From Crossaster papposus (lineage: Eukaryota; Echinodermata; Asteroidea; Velatida; Solasteridae), in assembly GCA_037893245.1 (NCBI GenBank), contig JBAIAA010000433.1, forward strand, positions 1,550,001 to 1,614,000: a stretch of DNA of 64,000 bases, given 5' to 3'. The notes beneath the pieces were generated by a model, which was not told the DNA's origin, searched no databases, and saw nothing but the letters and a program-made list of their open reading frames with translations. This document shows, in pieces, positions 55,532-64,000 of this stretch. Position numbers and translations under genes: made by a program. Every line of letters begins with the position of its first letter. The stretch's first letter is position 1.

Positions 55532-56711
55532 TTATAACTCGAATAGATATTCCGTACTTTCCATTATACAACTGTGTTGGGTCTGAGACGGGTGGTCGAT
55601 AATGCACCCGTTACATTTCGAGTATATAAAAGTTTGTAACATTATTCTAATAACAAGACCAAAATGACTCATCAAATGAGCCCTAACCTCGGCTACGGGG
55701 TCCAGCGAAATGTAGCCGCTGTCGTCTGGCTGATACGCCTCCGGGGCGGGCTGAACGGCGGGTGGTGGGCTCCACATGGCGGGGGGACTCAGGAGTTGTG
55801 GACTCTGGGCTGGGCTCAGTTGTGGACTTGGGAGTTGTAGACTATGGGCTGGGCTCAGTTGTAGACTTGGGAGTTGTAGACTATGGGCTGGACTCAGTTG
55901 TGGCGATGCCGGGGGGCTCCACGCGAGGATGCTCGATGCCGCGGAGCTCGGGGGAGGAGGACTGGGCGATTCAAACACCTCAGACTCTAGGTCTGATCCT
56001 ATACGAAATAAAGAAAAAAATAATATTTATTGTGAACCGACATTTAAGTTGTTGGTTTGTGGGGGGGTGTTCGTTTGTTTGTTTAAAGTTTTTTTAACGA
56101 GAACAAAACAAAACAAAAGATGATGAGAAAACGACTTACCGTATTCAGACCCAGTTAGATCAATAATATATGTACAGGCTGCATTTCCTCCATATGTTGA
56201 TCATCTGTGTATTTGAAAGAAAAGTAATTTGTACTTTACACAAGCAAAGAAGAACGAATCACTTTAGATTAGCCTCAGATTCTAAACGCGTACATTGCGT
56301 AGACATTGATTTAAAAACACGATTAAGAAATAACTTACCGTATTCAGACCATGTCAGGTCGATGATTTGGGCCTCTTGATCTTCGAGGGAAAGATCTATG
56401 TATTTACAAAATAAATACAAAAATAATTAAATACAATTAAGGGGTACCGCTGTCTTATACAATTACGGAGCCTCAGTTTTATACAATCATTACGTGGGTT
56501 TCGGACTGCGCGGTAGATAAACAAACACGAAATGATATTACTTACCAACTTCCCAACTCGGCGTTCCCTCAAGCGGTGGCGGGGGAGGAGGAGACGTCGG
56601 CGTAGATGGTGGTGTCACTTGCCCCCACAATAAATCGCCGTTCACCAACGCATCTAGTCGCCTCCACTCCTCCTCGGCATCAAAACGTTCGTTGAAAAAG
56701 TACTGCGACAT
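55532..56711 (-). CDS. Spliced proline-rich Polinton gene with CxxC/HxxxxH C-terminus
   Basis: Four minus-strand exons can be proposed: 56,711-56,546, 56,395-56,339, 56,178-56,140 and 55,998-55,532. All introns are phase 1 with GTAAGT-like donors. Exon 1 starts MSQYFFNERFDAEEEWRRL and becomes Pro-rich. Exons 2 and 3 both end in a IIDLT(W/G)SEYG peptide just before the donor, so they look like a duplicated exon. The exon 3 acceptor is weak. Exon 4 has repeated SPAHSLQLPSPQL units, then DDSGYISLDPVAEVRAHLMS and a zinc-finger-like CNGCIIDHPSQTQHSC. No family is recognised. A TATA-like site and promoter module A lie upstream. A regulatory or host-interaction protein is possible; function unknown. 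Confidence 0.5.
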
Positions 56712-56810
56712 GGTAGTTGAAGGTAGTTTGCTGGTAATACTGTCGAATGCTTGGAAGGGTCGGAACGAAGATGGTCTCAAAGACCGGACCCCTGCCCTTT
56801 TTATCCACAA

Positions 56811-56835
56811 TTTTAGTCACTGCATTTCCGGGTTT
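56811..56835 (-). promoter_or_regulatory. Polinton promoter module A, minus-strand copy
   Basis: The complement of 50,107-50,131, identical over 25 bp. On the minus strand it is followed by GGATAAAAAGGGC (about 56,795-56,807, TATA-like) and then by the start of the spliced gene about 90 bp further on. Confidence 0.65.
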
Positions 56836-56847
56836 TATTGTTTTACT

Positions 56848-57342
56848 TTAGCCAATACACAGGTCGTCCACCTCTTCTATGGCCAGGTCGATGGCTGGTA
56901 CCTTTGTGTTTAGGCTCTCCCACTCCGATACGGTGAGGTTAATCCCTCGCCCGGGGACCAATGGAAAACCTTTTGTTTTTACCATGACGTAATTCCGTAT
57001 CTTTACGTAAGGCACATCACGAAACTTTTCGATCACCACGTGACGAGTATCCGTCAACTTTAATCTTACGCTGGACGTGCAATGTTGATTCGAGAGCTTT
57101 GCCGCTTTCGATGGCTTTGATGGAGCCGACATCCTGCTTTCTAGCAACACCCTTTTTCTAGATTCCGCGTTATCTTTAATCAAGGTTGCTTTTTTCATGT
57201 CCATAGGTACTTGAGCGATTGGAATCTTTTCCATTTCTTTACGAAATTCAGAGACCGCATTAAGACCGCCTGCCGAATCCCAGCTATAGTCGGGTCTATA
57301 TGACGGCAATGCGTTACGTTTCGGAGACCAACTTGAAGCCAT
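56848..57342 (-). CDS. PC4-like single-stranded DNA-binding protein of the Polinton
   Basis: ATG 57,342 opens 164 residues. The first ~90 are basic and serine-rich. Residues about 95-160 resemble the PC4/Sub1 fold: KLTDTRHVVIEKF, YVKIRNYVMVKTKGFPLV, then PGRGINLTVSEWESLN and IDLAIEEV. The PG(R/K)-GI-L---W--L signature is characteristic of PC4. PC4 proteins bind single-stranded DNA and act as transcription cofactors. In a Polinton such a protein could coat displaced strands during protein-primed replication or activate element promoters (inference). The frame is intact. Promoter module B and a TATA-like ATAAAAG (about 57,399-57,406) lie upstream. The stop is about 13 bp from module A of the next gene. 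Confidence 0.65.
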   Translation of the reverse strand: MASSWSPKRNALPSYRPDYSWDSAGGLNAVSEFRKEMEKIPIAQVPMDMKKATLIKDNAESRKRVLLESRMSAPSKPSKAAKLSNQHCTSSVRLKLTDTRHVVIEKFRDVPYVKIRNYVMVKTKGFPLVPGRGINLTVSEWESLNTKVPAIDLAIEEVDDLCIG

Positions 57343-57460
57343 TTCTACTTCTGTTCGTGATTATTCGTAACTACATTGTATCCCCGTTTACGAAGCTCTT
57401 TTATTCATTTTTGTTTGTTTTTTTGATGGGATATTACACAATATTGCGAAATGCCAAAGT

Positions 57461-57505
57461 TTAAAATAGACCGTGACATCATCACTAAAAATAGATCAAG
57501 GTTAA
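57461..57505 (-). promoter_or_regulatory. Polinton promoter module B, right copy
   Basis: The complement matches 33,497-33,543 with few differences (TTAACCTTGATCTAT, TTAGTGATG and TGTCACG all conserved). It lies about 120-165 bp upstream of the PC4-like ATG, with a TATA-like box in between. Confidence 0.6.
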
Positions 57506-57592
57506 CAATTTTTTTTTTTTTTTTAATGGTTTTCCTCTCTCTTATTAACTGTAATGGTTGACTTTTTAACCACCGATTCAAATTAACCTTGA

Positions 57593-57973
57593 TTACTCTG
57601 GGTACAGAAATTCATACGCGCTGTGCGTTATATTGCATCGCTGACACCCCATTATGATCGTTTCGATCGTGGCATTTTTATAATGACGATGTTTCCATTG
57701 AATAAGTGCCCAAAAACACTGGCCCCACAGATTATATACATTTTCCTGCTTTCGTTTATAAACATCTGCTTCTGACAGACCGAGCCAAAAAACGAGTCTT
57801 TCCCACGGCTGACGTTCCAATCCAATATGATCGCTTTCTTTCAACAGATTATACGCGAGTTCATTTAACTGCGACTCTGATATTTCCATAGCCAAATGAT
57901 TTAATCGATTGTCCGTTTGAACCAATTTGACCAATGGAGGCGTTTCCGACCGCTTGCGTTTTTTGATAGACAT
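57593..57973 (-). CDS. Death-domain-like protein encoded by the Polinton
   Basis: ATG 57,973 (MSIKKRKRSETPP) opens 126 residues with no stop. Residues about 20-125 have the spacing of a death-fold six-helix bundle: ISESQLNELAYNLL, ERQPWERLVFWLGLSEADVY, the helix LWGQCFWALIQWKHRHY and NATIETIIMGCQRC. The central W--L---LGLSE-DI pattern and a late L--W---------AT-E-L are hallmarks of the DEATH superfamily. Death domains mediate homotypic assembly in apoptosis and innate immune signalling. A transposon-encoded copy without other domains could act as a decoy (inference). It is the last gene before the right TIR. The N-terminal basic KKRKR may be a nuclear signal. Another helical fold is possible. 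Confidence 0.6.
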   Translation of the reverse strand: MSIKKRKRSETPPLVKLVQTDNRLNHLAMEISESQLNELAYNLLKESDHIGLERQPWERLVFWLGLSEADVYKRKQENVYNLWGQCFWALIQWKHRHYKNATIETIIMGCQRCNITHSAYEFLYPE

Positions 57974-58414
57974 TCTAAATATAATATTTATTTCAGCTTT
58001 AAAATATTTCAACACATTTAGTTATTATAGACATCTACAAACTATTTTCCTACATTTTCTACGCGAAATACTTCAATCGATTCCGACCCCCACTATCTGC
58101 ACCATCAACTCTTCCCGGATGTACACTCGCAGTTTATTTGACCAAGAAAATAATCTCGTCTTATTCGCTTTCAACACATACAGGGTGGTCATTAATACCA
58201 CACTTCCCGTATGTACTTCTAGGATGTATACACTAAGGATTATAAAACACCCCACCGATTGCGCAGTAGTGCACCGCACTGACAATAAATTCATAACTAA
58301 GGTCAAACTGTGCCAGAAATTGTTATATTTATAAGACATCTATAAACTATTTCTTGAACTTCCTATACACAAAATACTTCAATCGGCTCCGACATCCTAA
58401 ATCTGCACCATCCA
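57974..58414. repeat. Subterminal tandem duplication at the Polinton right end
   Basis: About 58,029-58,320 and 58,337-58,545 are imperfect direct copies: AGACATCTA.AAACTATTTC, CTTCCCGGATGTAC and AAGGTCAAACTGTGCCAGAA. The second copy extends into the TIR. No gene. Confidence 0.7.
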
Positions 58415-58864
58415 CACTTCCCGGATGTACCTCCCCAGATGTATGCACTAAGGATTATCAACCACCCCCACTGATTGCGCGGTATTGCACCGTGACTCGC
58501 AATAAATTCATAACTAAGGTCAAACTGTGCCAGAAATTTGTATAGTTGTTCCATATACATTATACAGTATTTCCTGTACAACGGGTCAAACTGTACTCAA
58601 TATTTTAACCCTATATTATCATCCTATTATTCATTTCCATACCAAAAGGTCAAACTGTACTCAATTTATTAACCCTATAACACCATCCTCTATTCATTTT
58701 CATACCCAAAAGGTCAAACTGTGCCAGAATTTTTAATCCTACCCTATTACATATTCATATCATACTTATACATATTCATATCATAATTATACATAGTTAT
58801 ATATATGACCTTTATCATATTTTTCTAAAGGTCAAAGTGTGCCAGAGTAGCCACATACACTACT
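58415..58864. repeat. Polinton right TIR
   Basis: The complement of the left TIR. AGGTCAAACTGTGCCAGAA or AGGTCAAACTGTACTCAA occurs at about 58,513, 58,587, 58,649, 58,710 and 58,830. It ends CATACACTACT directly before CCTGTG. Confidence 0.9.
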
Positions 58865-59155
58865 CCTGTGTGCTGAATTTTTAATCTAACATGTTTATTT
58901 TTAGATCAGAGGTGGGGCCTCAGGGAGAGAGGCAATAGAAATTCCGCGTGGTCGGGCCCTGCGTGTTAAATTTGAATGTATCTGATTAAGATCAGAGGAC
59001 GGGCTTCTGTATTTGAGACATAAGGAGTTCCGCCGTGGAAGGGCCCTGTGTTTTCAATTTGAATTTAACTGTTTAAGATCAGAGGACGGGCCTCTGCATT
59101 TGAGACCAAAAAAATAAAAAATAGTTCCGCAGTGGATTAGGCCCTGCGTCTTAAA

Positions 59156-59475
59156 GGTGGTATACACTATTGGTAAATGCTTGAATTATCATGAATGGGC
59201 GAATTTGGAAGGTTGTATTTTATAGTAAATATCTTTAAACGGGCCTGTCCGAAGTTTTACAGTCATAAATGCCGAGAAAAGCACGAAAAACAGCGTTTGT
59301 TTTCAACCGGCGTCGAGCTGTTATTCTTATGTTATTTGTGTTTTTTCGCGATCAATTTGCTGGACGCCTAGATCTTTATTTACTTTCAGATGAGTAAGAT
59401 ATTTCTCAACAATTTGGTAGTAAATGTTGTGTTTTTTTCTCTCCATATCTGCAAATGGTGTATCCTACATTTACA
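59156..59475. repeat. MITE-like insertion in the satellite
   Basis: Non-satellite sequence starting TTAAAGGTGGTATACAC and ending GTGTATCCTACATTTA. The ends are imperfect complements, and its right half matches 2,559-2,680 in inverse orientation. Confidence 0.5.
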
Positions 59476-60385
59476 TTTTAATGTAGCTGATTAAATCAGA
59501 GGACGGGCCTCTGCATGAGAGACAAAAGTAGTTCCGCAGTGGATAGGCCTTGTGTGTTAAATTCGTAAGTATCGGATTAAGATCAGAGGACGGGCCTATA
59601 CAATCATGAGAGACAAAAGAAGTTCCGCAATAGATAGGCCACGCGTGTTAAATTTGAATGTAACTAATTAATTATTCTGAAATTATTCTCATGTAGGGAC
59701 ATGAGAGACAAAATAAGTCCCACAGTGGATATGCCCTGCGTGTTAAATTTTGAATTTAACTGATTAAGATCAGAGGACGGGCCTCTGCATGAGAGACAAA
59801 AGTAGTTCCGCAGTGGATAGGCCTTGTGTGTTAAATTCGACCGTGTATCGGATTAAGATCAGAGGACGGGCCTCTACATGAGAGACAAAAGAAGTTCCGC
59901 AATAGATAGGCCACGCGTGTTAAATTTGAATGTAACTAATTAATTATTCTGAAATTATTCTCATGTAGGGACATGAGAGACAAAATAAGTCTCACAGTGG
60001 ATATGCCCTGCGTGTTAAATTTTGAATTTAACTGATTAAGATCAGAGGACGGGCCTCTGCATGAGAGACAAAAGTAGTTCTGCAGTGGATAGGCCTTGTG
60101 TGTTAAATTCGACCGTGTATCGGATTAAGATCAGAGGACGGGCCTCTACATGAGAGACAAAAGAAGTTCCGCAATAGATAGGCCACGCGTGTTAAATTTG
60201 AATGTAACTAATTAATTATTCTGAAATTATTCTCATGTAGGGACATGAGAGACAAAATAAGTCTCGCAGTGGATATGCCCTGCGTGTTCAATTTTGAATT
60301 TAACTGATTAAGATCAGAGGACGGGCCTCCGTATTTGAGACAAATGGAAGTTCCGCAGTGGATAGGCCCTGCGTGTTAAATTTGA

Positions 60386-60842
60386 ATTGAACTGATTAAC
60401 CCTAACCCCCTAGGCCTTACTCTGGGCCGGCTAAAGAACTGAGTACTACAGAATAGTACTTAGTATTTTGTAGCTCTTTTCCTTTCTCTACAGTCTCTCC
60501 GTGACTGATGATTGGGTGTGTACTGTCAAATTACAGATACTGCCAACCACAAAATACTAATAGTGGTAACACAGGTCAGTAATACTTACCTGGCAAAAAA
60601 TGCAGTAGTCCAGCCTTGACCCATTGCCGTGTCCCAAGTGACAATCTTTGCTGTAGAGGTTTGACTCCACGCAGTATACATGGGCCATGAACACTCAGCA
60701 AGCAGAGGGACCCAATGCTTAGTATATACTACGAGTGCAATTAGGGGTGTACATGTACCAAATACTAAAAATTAATATAGGCATTGTACACAGGTAGGTG
60801 AGAGTTCTGCATACTACTTTTTACTGCTAGTAGTAGTCAAAA
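60386..60842. other. Non-satellite insertion, unidentified
   Basis: About 450 bp unlike the satellite. It holds repeated AAATACTA/AGTACTA motifs (AGAATAGTACTTAGTATT, ACAAAATACTAATAG, CCAAATACTAAAAATT). No ORF and no clear termini were found. Confidence 0.45.
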
Positions 60843-61125
60843 GCAGCATTAGAGGCAAATAGAAGTTCCGCAGTGGATAGGCCCTGCGTGTTAAATTTAA
60901 ATGTATCTGATTAAGATCACAGTATGGGCCACAGCATGGAAGACAATAGAAGTTCCGCTGTGGACGGGCCCCGCGTGTTAAATTTTAAATTTAACCGATT
61001 AAGATCAGAGGATGGGCCTCTGCGTGAGAGGCAATAGAAGTTCCGCAGTGGATAGGCCCTGCGTGTTACATTTGAATGTAACTAATTAAGTTCAGAGGAC
61101 GGGCCTCTGCATGAGTGACATAAAC

Positions 61126-62586
61126 AAGTTTCGGCCAATCCTTGTCTATGTTTTATTTTGTGGTCATCTTTATTCCACTTCACTTATTTTGGGATCGGAA
61201 CTTTTGCCTAAAGACCTCAAAAGAATTATAAAAAAGGAACAGCGGCACGTAAAGTAGTTGCCATAATAACCAGATTGGCCTAAATTGTTTTTAATCGAAA
61301 TGTTCTTTTGTTTTTCCTTTCTGTTTCCTAAATGACGTTTAATGATTGATCGAAGTCACATTTTTTCTTCACAGATCCTAAGAACCATTTTGATGGTGAA
61401 AAGCTATGTTGTTGTTTCCACGGTCGCCGCTGAACTTGGCGAAAATTGCGTGTCGACTGGTCTGCAACTGTCCATCGGTGCAGCCGTTCTGCAACACTGC
61501 CCGTTTCCAACGCATAGATGAATCCAATCGAACATGCATGGACATTGTGGGGGCCAGTAGCCCTGTATCCCTGTAGTAAATTAACGTCTCATGGTCTTCC
61601 TCAGAATGAAACAACCTTTTCTTTGTATTGTTATCTGTTTGTGTGTGAAAAAGTGCCTGAGTAAAGTGGTAATGGCAATAATTACAATAAAATAGATATT
61701 AACTGTACACAGTTGCGGTAGGCTTTGACCCACAGGGGGAAATTTGAGGAAACGGGGCGCTTTATGCATGCAATTCGGCGTCGAGAAATGTCCCACACGC
61801 AGCACTTCTGTTTGTTGTTGTCCTGCGCATATTTGCGGACTTGTGAAGCTCATCTGCAAAATTAATTTATTAACTAAATGAACAGCGTTAAAGGTAGGGG
61901 ACGGTCTTGTAGGTTCATTCAGGACGCTTTTCCCAGTTCCGCGCTTTTTTTCTTCCCGTGCTCGTTTGGCGTCTGCAAGTCTATCGAGATGTTCCCGAAA
62001 GCGAGGGCGGAGTTCTAAGCGAGGAGTGACGACACGAGACCCCATAATAATATACCCGTCATTGACGCTCCTTGGCACCGCGGAGCATGGAAAATGTACA
62101 TGTACGTTTAAGATATATTGAAGGTCGCAATTGCGCCGGATGGTTCGAACTGTCGCTCATTAGGTAGTATTCCGCGCCCTAATAACTCTTGGCTTTTGAT
62201 GCCTCGGTATGTAGGGCTATCCGCCCTCTGCCCACCTACAGTGTCAAACTGCAACGCGCTACTCGCAAATGTCGGATATTCTAACTCTGGTGCTGGTCCT
62301 TCAGAACCTGCCTCCGCCGATCTGGTTAGCATCGATAGTCTGAATGGCTACGCGCGCCCCCATCTACAAGGGGCGACTTTACAAGTTGGTTTTCATTGCA
62401 CGCATTTCCACCGCGTCTGTCGAATAATACGTTAGCATTTACGGCAAACGCCATCAGATAGGCGTAGAGTTCCCGGCTTTACCGGACGGATGGCGGCGTC
62501 GCGTTGTGCGTGTGGCGTCGTGCGGGTGGCGTCGTGCGAGTGGTGTTGTGCGGACGGCGTCATGTAGGCGGCGTCGTGCGTGTGAC
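61126..62586. other. Stretch without supported genes
   Basis: A minus-strand ORF at 61,581-62,078 begins with a charged stretch (ELRPRFREHLDRLADAKRAR) that could be a short exon, but it degenerates into composition-driven sequence. I do not call it. The 61,328-61,614 minus ORFs also lack motifs. Confidence 0.4.
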
Positions 62587-62935
62587 GCGTTGCGACGCGG
62601 TACGGGCGACGCGGTACGGGCGACGCGGTACGGGCGACGCGGTACGGGCGACGCGGTACGGGCGACGCGGTACGGGCGACGCGGTACGGGCGACGCGGTA
62701 CGGGCGACGCGGTACGGGCGACGCGGTACGGGCGACGCGGTACGGGCGACGCGGTACGGGCGACGCGGTACGGGCGACGCGGTACGGGCGACGCGGTACG
62801 GGCGACGCGGTACGGGCGACGCGGTACGGGCGACGCGGTACGGGCGACGCGGTACGGGCGACGCGGTACGGGCGACGCGGTACGGGCGACGCGGTACGGG
62901 CGACGCGGTACGGGCGACGCGGTACGGGTGAGGTT
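62587..62935. repeat. 14-bp GC-rich minisatellite (CGACGCGGTACGGG)n
   Basis: About 24 near-perfect copies, flanked by degenerate GGCGTCGTGCG repeats on the left (62,485-62,586) and GTGAGGTATGG repeats on the right (62,930-62,975). It is rich in CpG. Long Arg-rich ORFs on both strands are artefacts of the repeat. Confidence 0.95.
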
Positions 62936-63114
62936 CGGGTGAGGTATGGGTGAGGTATGGGTGAGGTATGGGTGGTATTTGGGGCGAGATATTGTGGGAA
63001 TGGGTGAGGCTTCGTGGTCCCGGTTCGGAGCGAAGAATCTCCCCATATCTAAAACTCTAGTATAGATTCTGGGGCCCGAACAAAGCAGCAGTGCAAATAG
63101 AGTACTAATCGCTC

Positions 63115-64000
63115 TGAGTACGTGCGTTTTAAAAATATACTTACTAAAGTCCTTCGTAATTCAAAGCAGGCTTATTACACTAAGCAGTTTGAGAAAGAAA
63201 AAGGTAATATTAAAAATACTTGGAAAATAATTAATAGTGTGCTCCAAAATAGACTACAATCAAAAATTAGTTCAATTGATATTGATGGTATAAATGTTAG
63301 TAATCCTCACTTTATTGCAGGTCAGTTTAATAGTTATTTTATTAACATCGGAAAAAACCTTTCTAGTACAATAACTTATAGCAGTAAAGACCCTAGTTTC
63401 GATGATTACTTAGTCAACTCAAATCCTAATTCTATTTTCCTTTCTCCAGTTTCTGAGGAAGAAGTTACTAATATTGTACGCAATTTACCTAATAAAACTA
63501 GTGCAGGCTTCGATCAGATTAGTGTTTCATTGCTCAAACTAGTGATCCAGGCAATATCCAAACCTCTTGCATATATTATTAATCTTTCCATTTTATCAGG
63601 TGAAGTACCTGACAAAATGAAGATTGCCAGGATCACTCCAGTTTTTAAAAATGGAAATCCCAAATCTGTTAACAATTATCGACCTATTTCTGTTCTGACA
63701 TCTTTTTCCAAAATTATGGAAAGAGTTATTTATAAACAAACCTTACAATTTTTAAACAAACACAACATTATATCTAATAATCAGTATGGATTTCGGGAAA
63801 ACCATTCAACTATACATGCTATAATTAAATTAATTGACAAAATAACAACTGATCTAGATGCATCTACTTCTACGATTGGAATTTTCCTGGACCTCTCCAA
63901 GGCCTTCGATACAGTTGATCATGAACTACTACTATTTGAGCTTAAACACTATGGAATAAGAGGAGTTGCCTTGGATTGGTTCAGGAGTTACCTTTCTAAT
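63115..64000 (+). CDS. Second LINE reverse transcriptase ORF, partial (runs off window)
   Basis: One frame is open from about 63,115 to the last base with no stop. It shows [20 protein letters not shown], a long linker, [20 protein letters not shown], then RT motifs [34 protein letters not shown] and [20 protein letters not shown], ending in DWFRSYLSN at the window edge. The YADD box should lie just beyond. The upstream endonuclease is absent, so the copy is 5' truncated near 63,100 or begins in a rearranged segment. It is a jockey/CR1-type family clearly distinct from the 50-55 kb LINE. Confidence 0.85.

Larger units (their letters stand above)
33014..58864. mobile_element. Polinton/Maverick element carrying nested insertions
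   Basis: Inverted terminal repeats of about 445-450 bp (33,014-33,458 and 58,415-58,864) begin AGTAGTGTATG and end in its complement. They are flanked by the 6-bp duplication CCTGTG (33,008-33,013 and 58,865-58,870). AG...CT ends and a 6-bp duplication are Polinton hallmarks. Protein-primed PolB, rve integrase with chromodomain and further genes support this. Of 25.85 kb, 11.5 kb is a DDE transposon and about 5.2 kb a LINE, leaving about 9 kb of Polinton. The PolB palm, major capsid, packaging ATPase and protease genes are missing, at least partly through a deletion near 36,610. Confidence 0.9.
58865..61125. repeat. ~78-bp satellite array, right block, with higher-order units
   Basis: Monomers share GATTAAGATCAGAGGACGGG, CCTCTGCATGAGAGACAAA, AGTTCCGCAGTGGATAGGCC and GCGTGTTAAATTTGAATGTA. 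A ~292-bp higher-order unit (59,757, 60,049, 60,301) contains a TAATTATTCTGAAATTATTC variant. Two non-satellite insertions interrupt the array at about 59,156-59,475 and 60,386-60,842. Confidence 0.9.

Noticed and set aside
60586..60605. AATACTTACCTGGCA, identical to the 5' end of U1 snRNA (or a spliced-leader donor on the minus strand)
   Set aside because: The next 130 bp do not resemble U1, and no Sm site or matching stem-loops follow on either strand. The match is explained by the donor-site consensus and chance.
61581..62078. Minus-strand ORF of 165 codons with a charged N-terminal stretch
   Set aside because: Only the first ~45 residues look protein-like; without homologues or splice support it cannot be called.
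62432..63046. Arg/Pro-rich ORFs of 140-204 codons on both strands
   Set aside because: Artefact of the 14-bp minisatellite, which lacks stops in several frames.

Overview
The window is from a eukaryotic nuclear genome, most likely a marine invertebrate animal (amphioxus, echinoderm, hemichordate and mollusc genomes look like this). It has spliced genes with GT-AG introns, TATA-box promoters and satellite DNA. It also has a typical aquatic-metazoan transposon mix: Polinton, DIRS, Ty3/gypsy, CR1-like LINE, hAT and IS3-type elements. I found no clear single-copy host gene, no rRNA, no CRISPR array and nothing bacterial. Almost everything I can recognise is mobile or repetitive DNA, nested up to three levels deep.

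Layout. 1-9 kb holds sparse relics: an exon-like coding remnant (2.89-4.7 kb) split by a hAT element with an 8-bp target duplication, a tRNA-like/SINE piece at 5.95 kb, and a 1.08-kb MITE (8.1-9.2 kb). 9.5-14.1 kb holds a long inverted repeat (9.96-10.66 versus 12.83-13.45 kb) with many AGGTCAAAGGTCA motifs, then a ~395-bp tandem duplication. 14.9-16.0 kb is a degenerate gypsy gag. 16.0-26.3 kb looks like a Gmr1-like gypsy element with two LTR-like repeats. Its gag is split by a 5.4-kb DIRS element, and its 3' LTR-like repeat carries a ~600-bp 7-mer minisatellite. 26.3-32.3 kb is non-coding apart from a MITE (29.07-29.95 kb) and a LINE fragment (31.0-31.6 kb).

32.3-61.1 kb is a ~78-bp satellite array interrupted by a Polinton. 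The Polinton runs 33,014-58,864, has ~450-bp TIRs ending AG...CT, and has a 6-bp CCTGTG target duplication. It retains the N-terminal half of a protein-primed PolB, a fragment of a conserved Polinton-type protein, a broken rve integrase with chromodomain, a spliced proline-rich gene, a PC4-like protein and a death-domain-like protein. Two later insertions sit inside it. One is an 11.5-kb DNA transposon (38,370-49,894, duplication ATATTA) whose TIRs are built of a 21-bp minisatellite and which carries an intact three-exon DDE transposase and an intact HECT-type ubiquitin ligase gene. The other is an intact two-ORF CR1-like LINE (~50.3-55.5 kb).

61.1-64.0 kb contains a 14-bp GC-rich minisatellite and a second LINE RT ORF that runs off the window end.

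The transposase and HECT genes inside the 11.5-kb element, and the death-domain and PC4 genes inside the Polinton, are the most interesting content. They suggest that both elements carry modules able to act on host ubiquitin, cell-death or transcription machinery.
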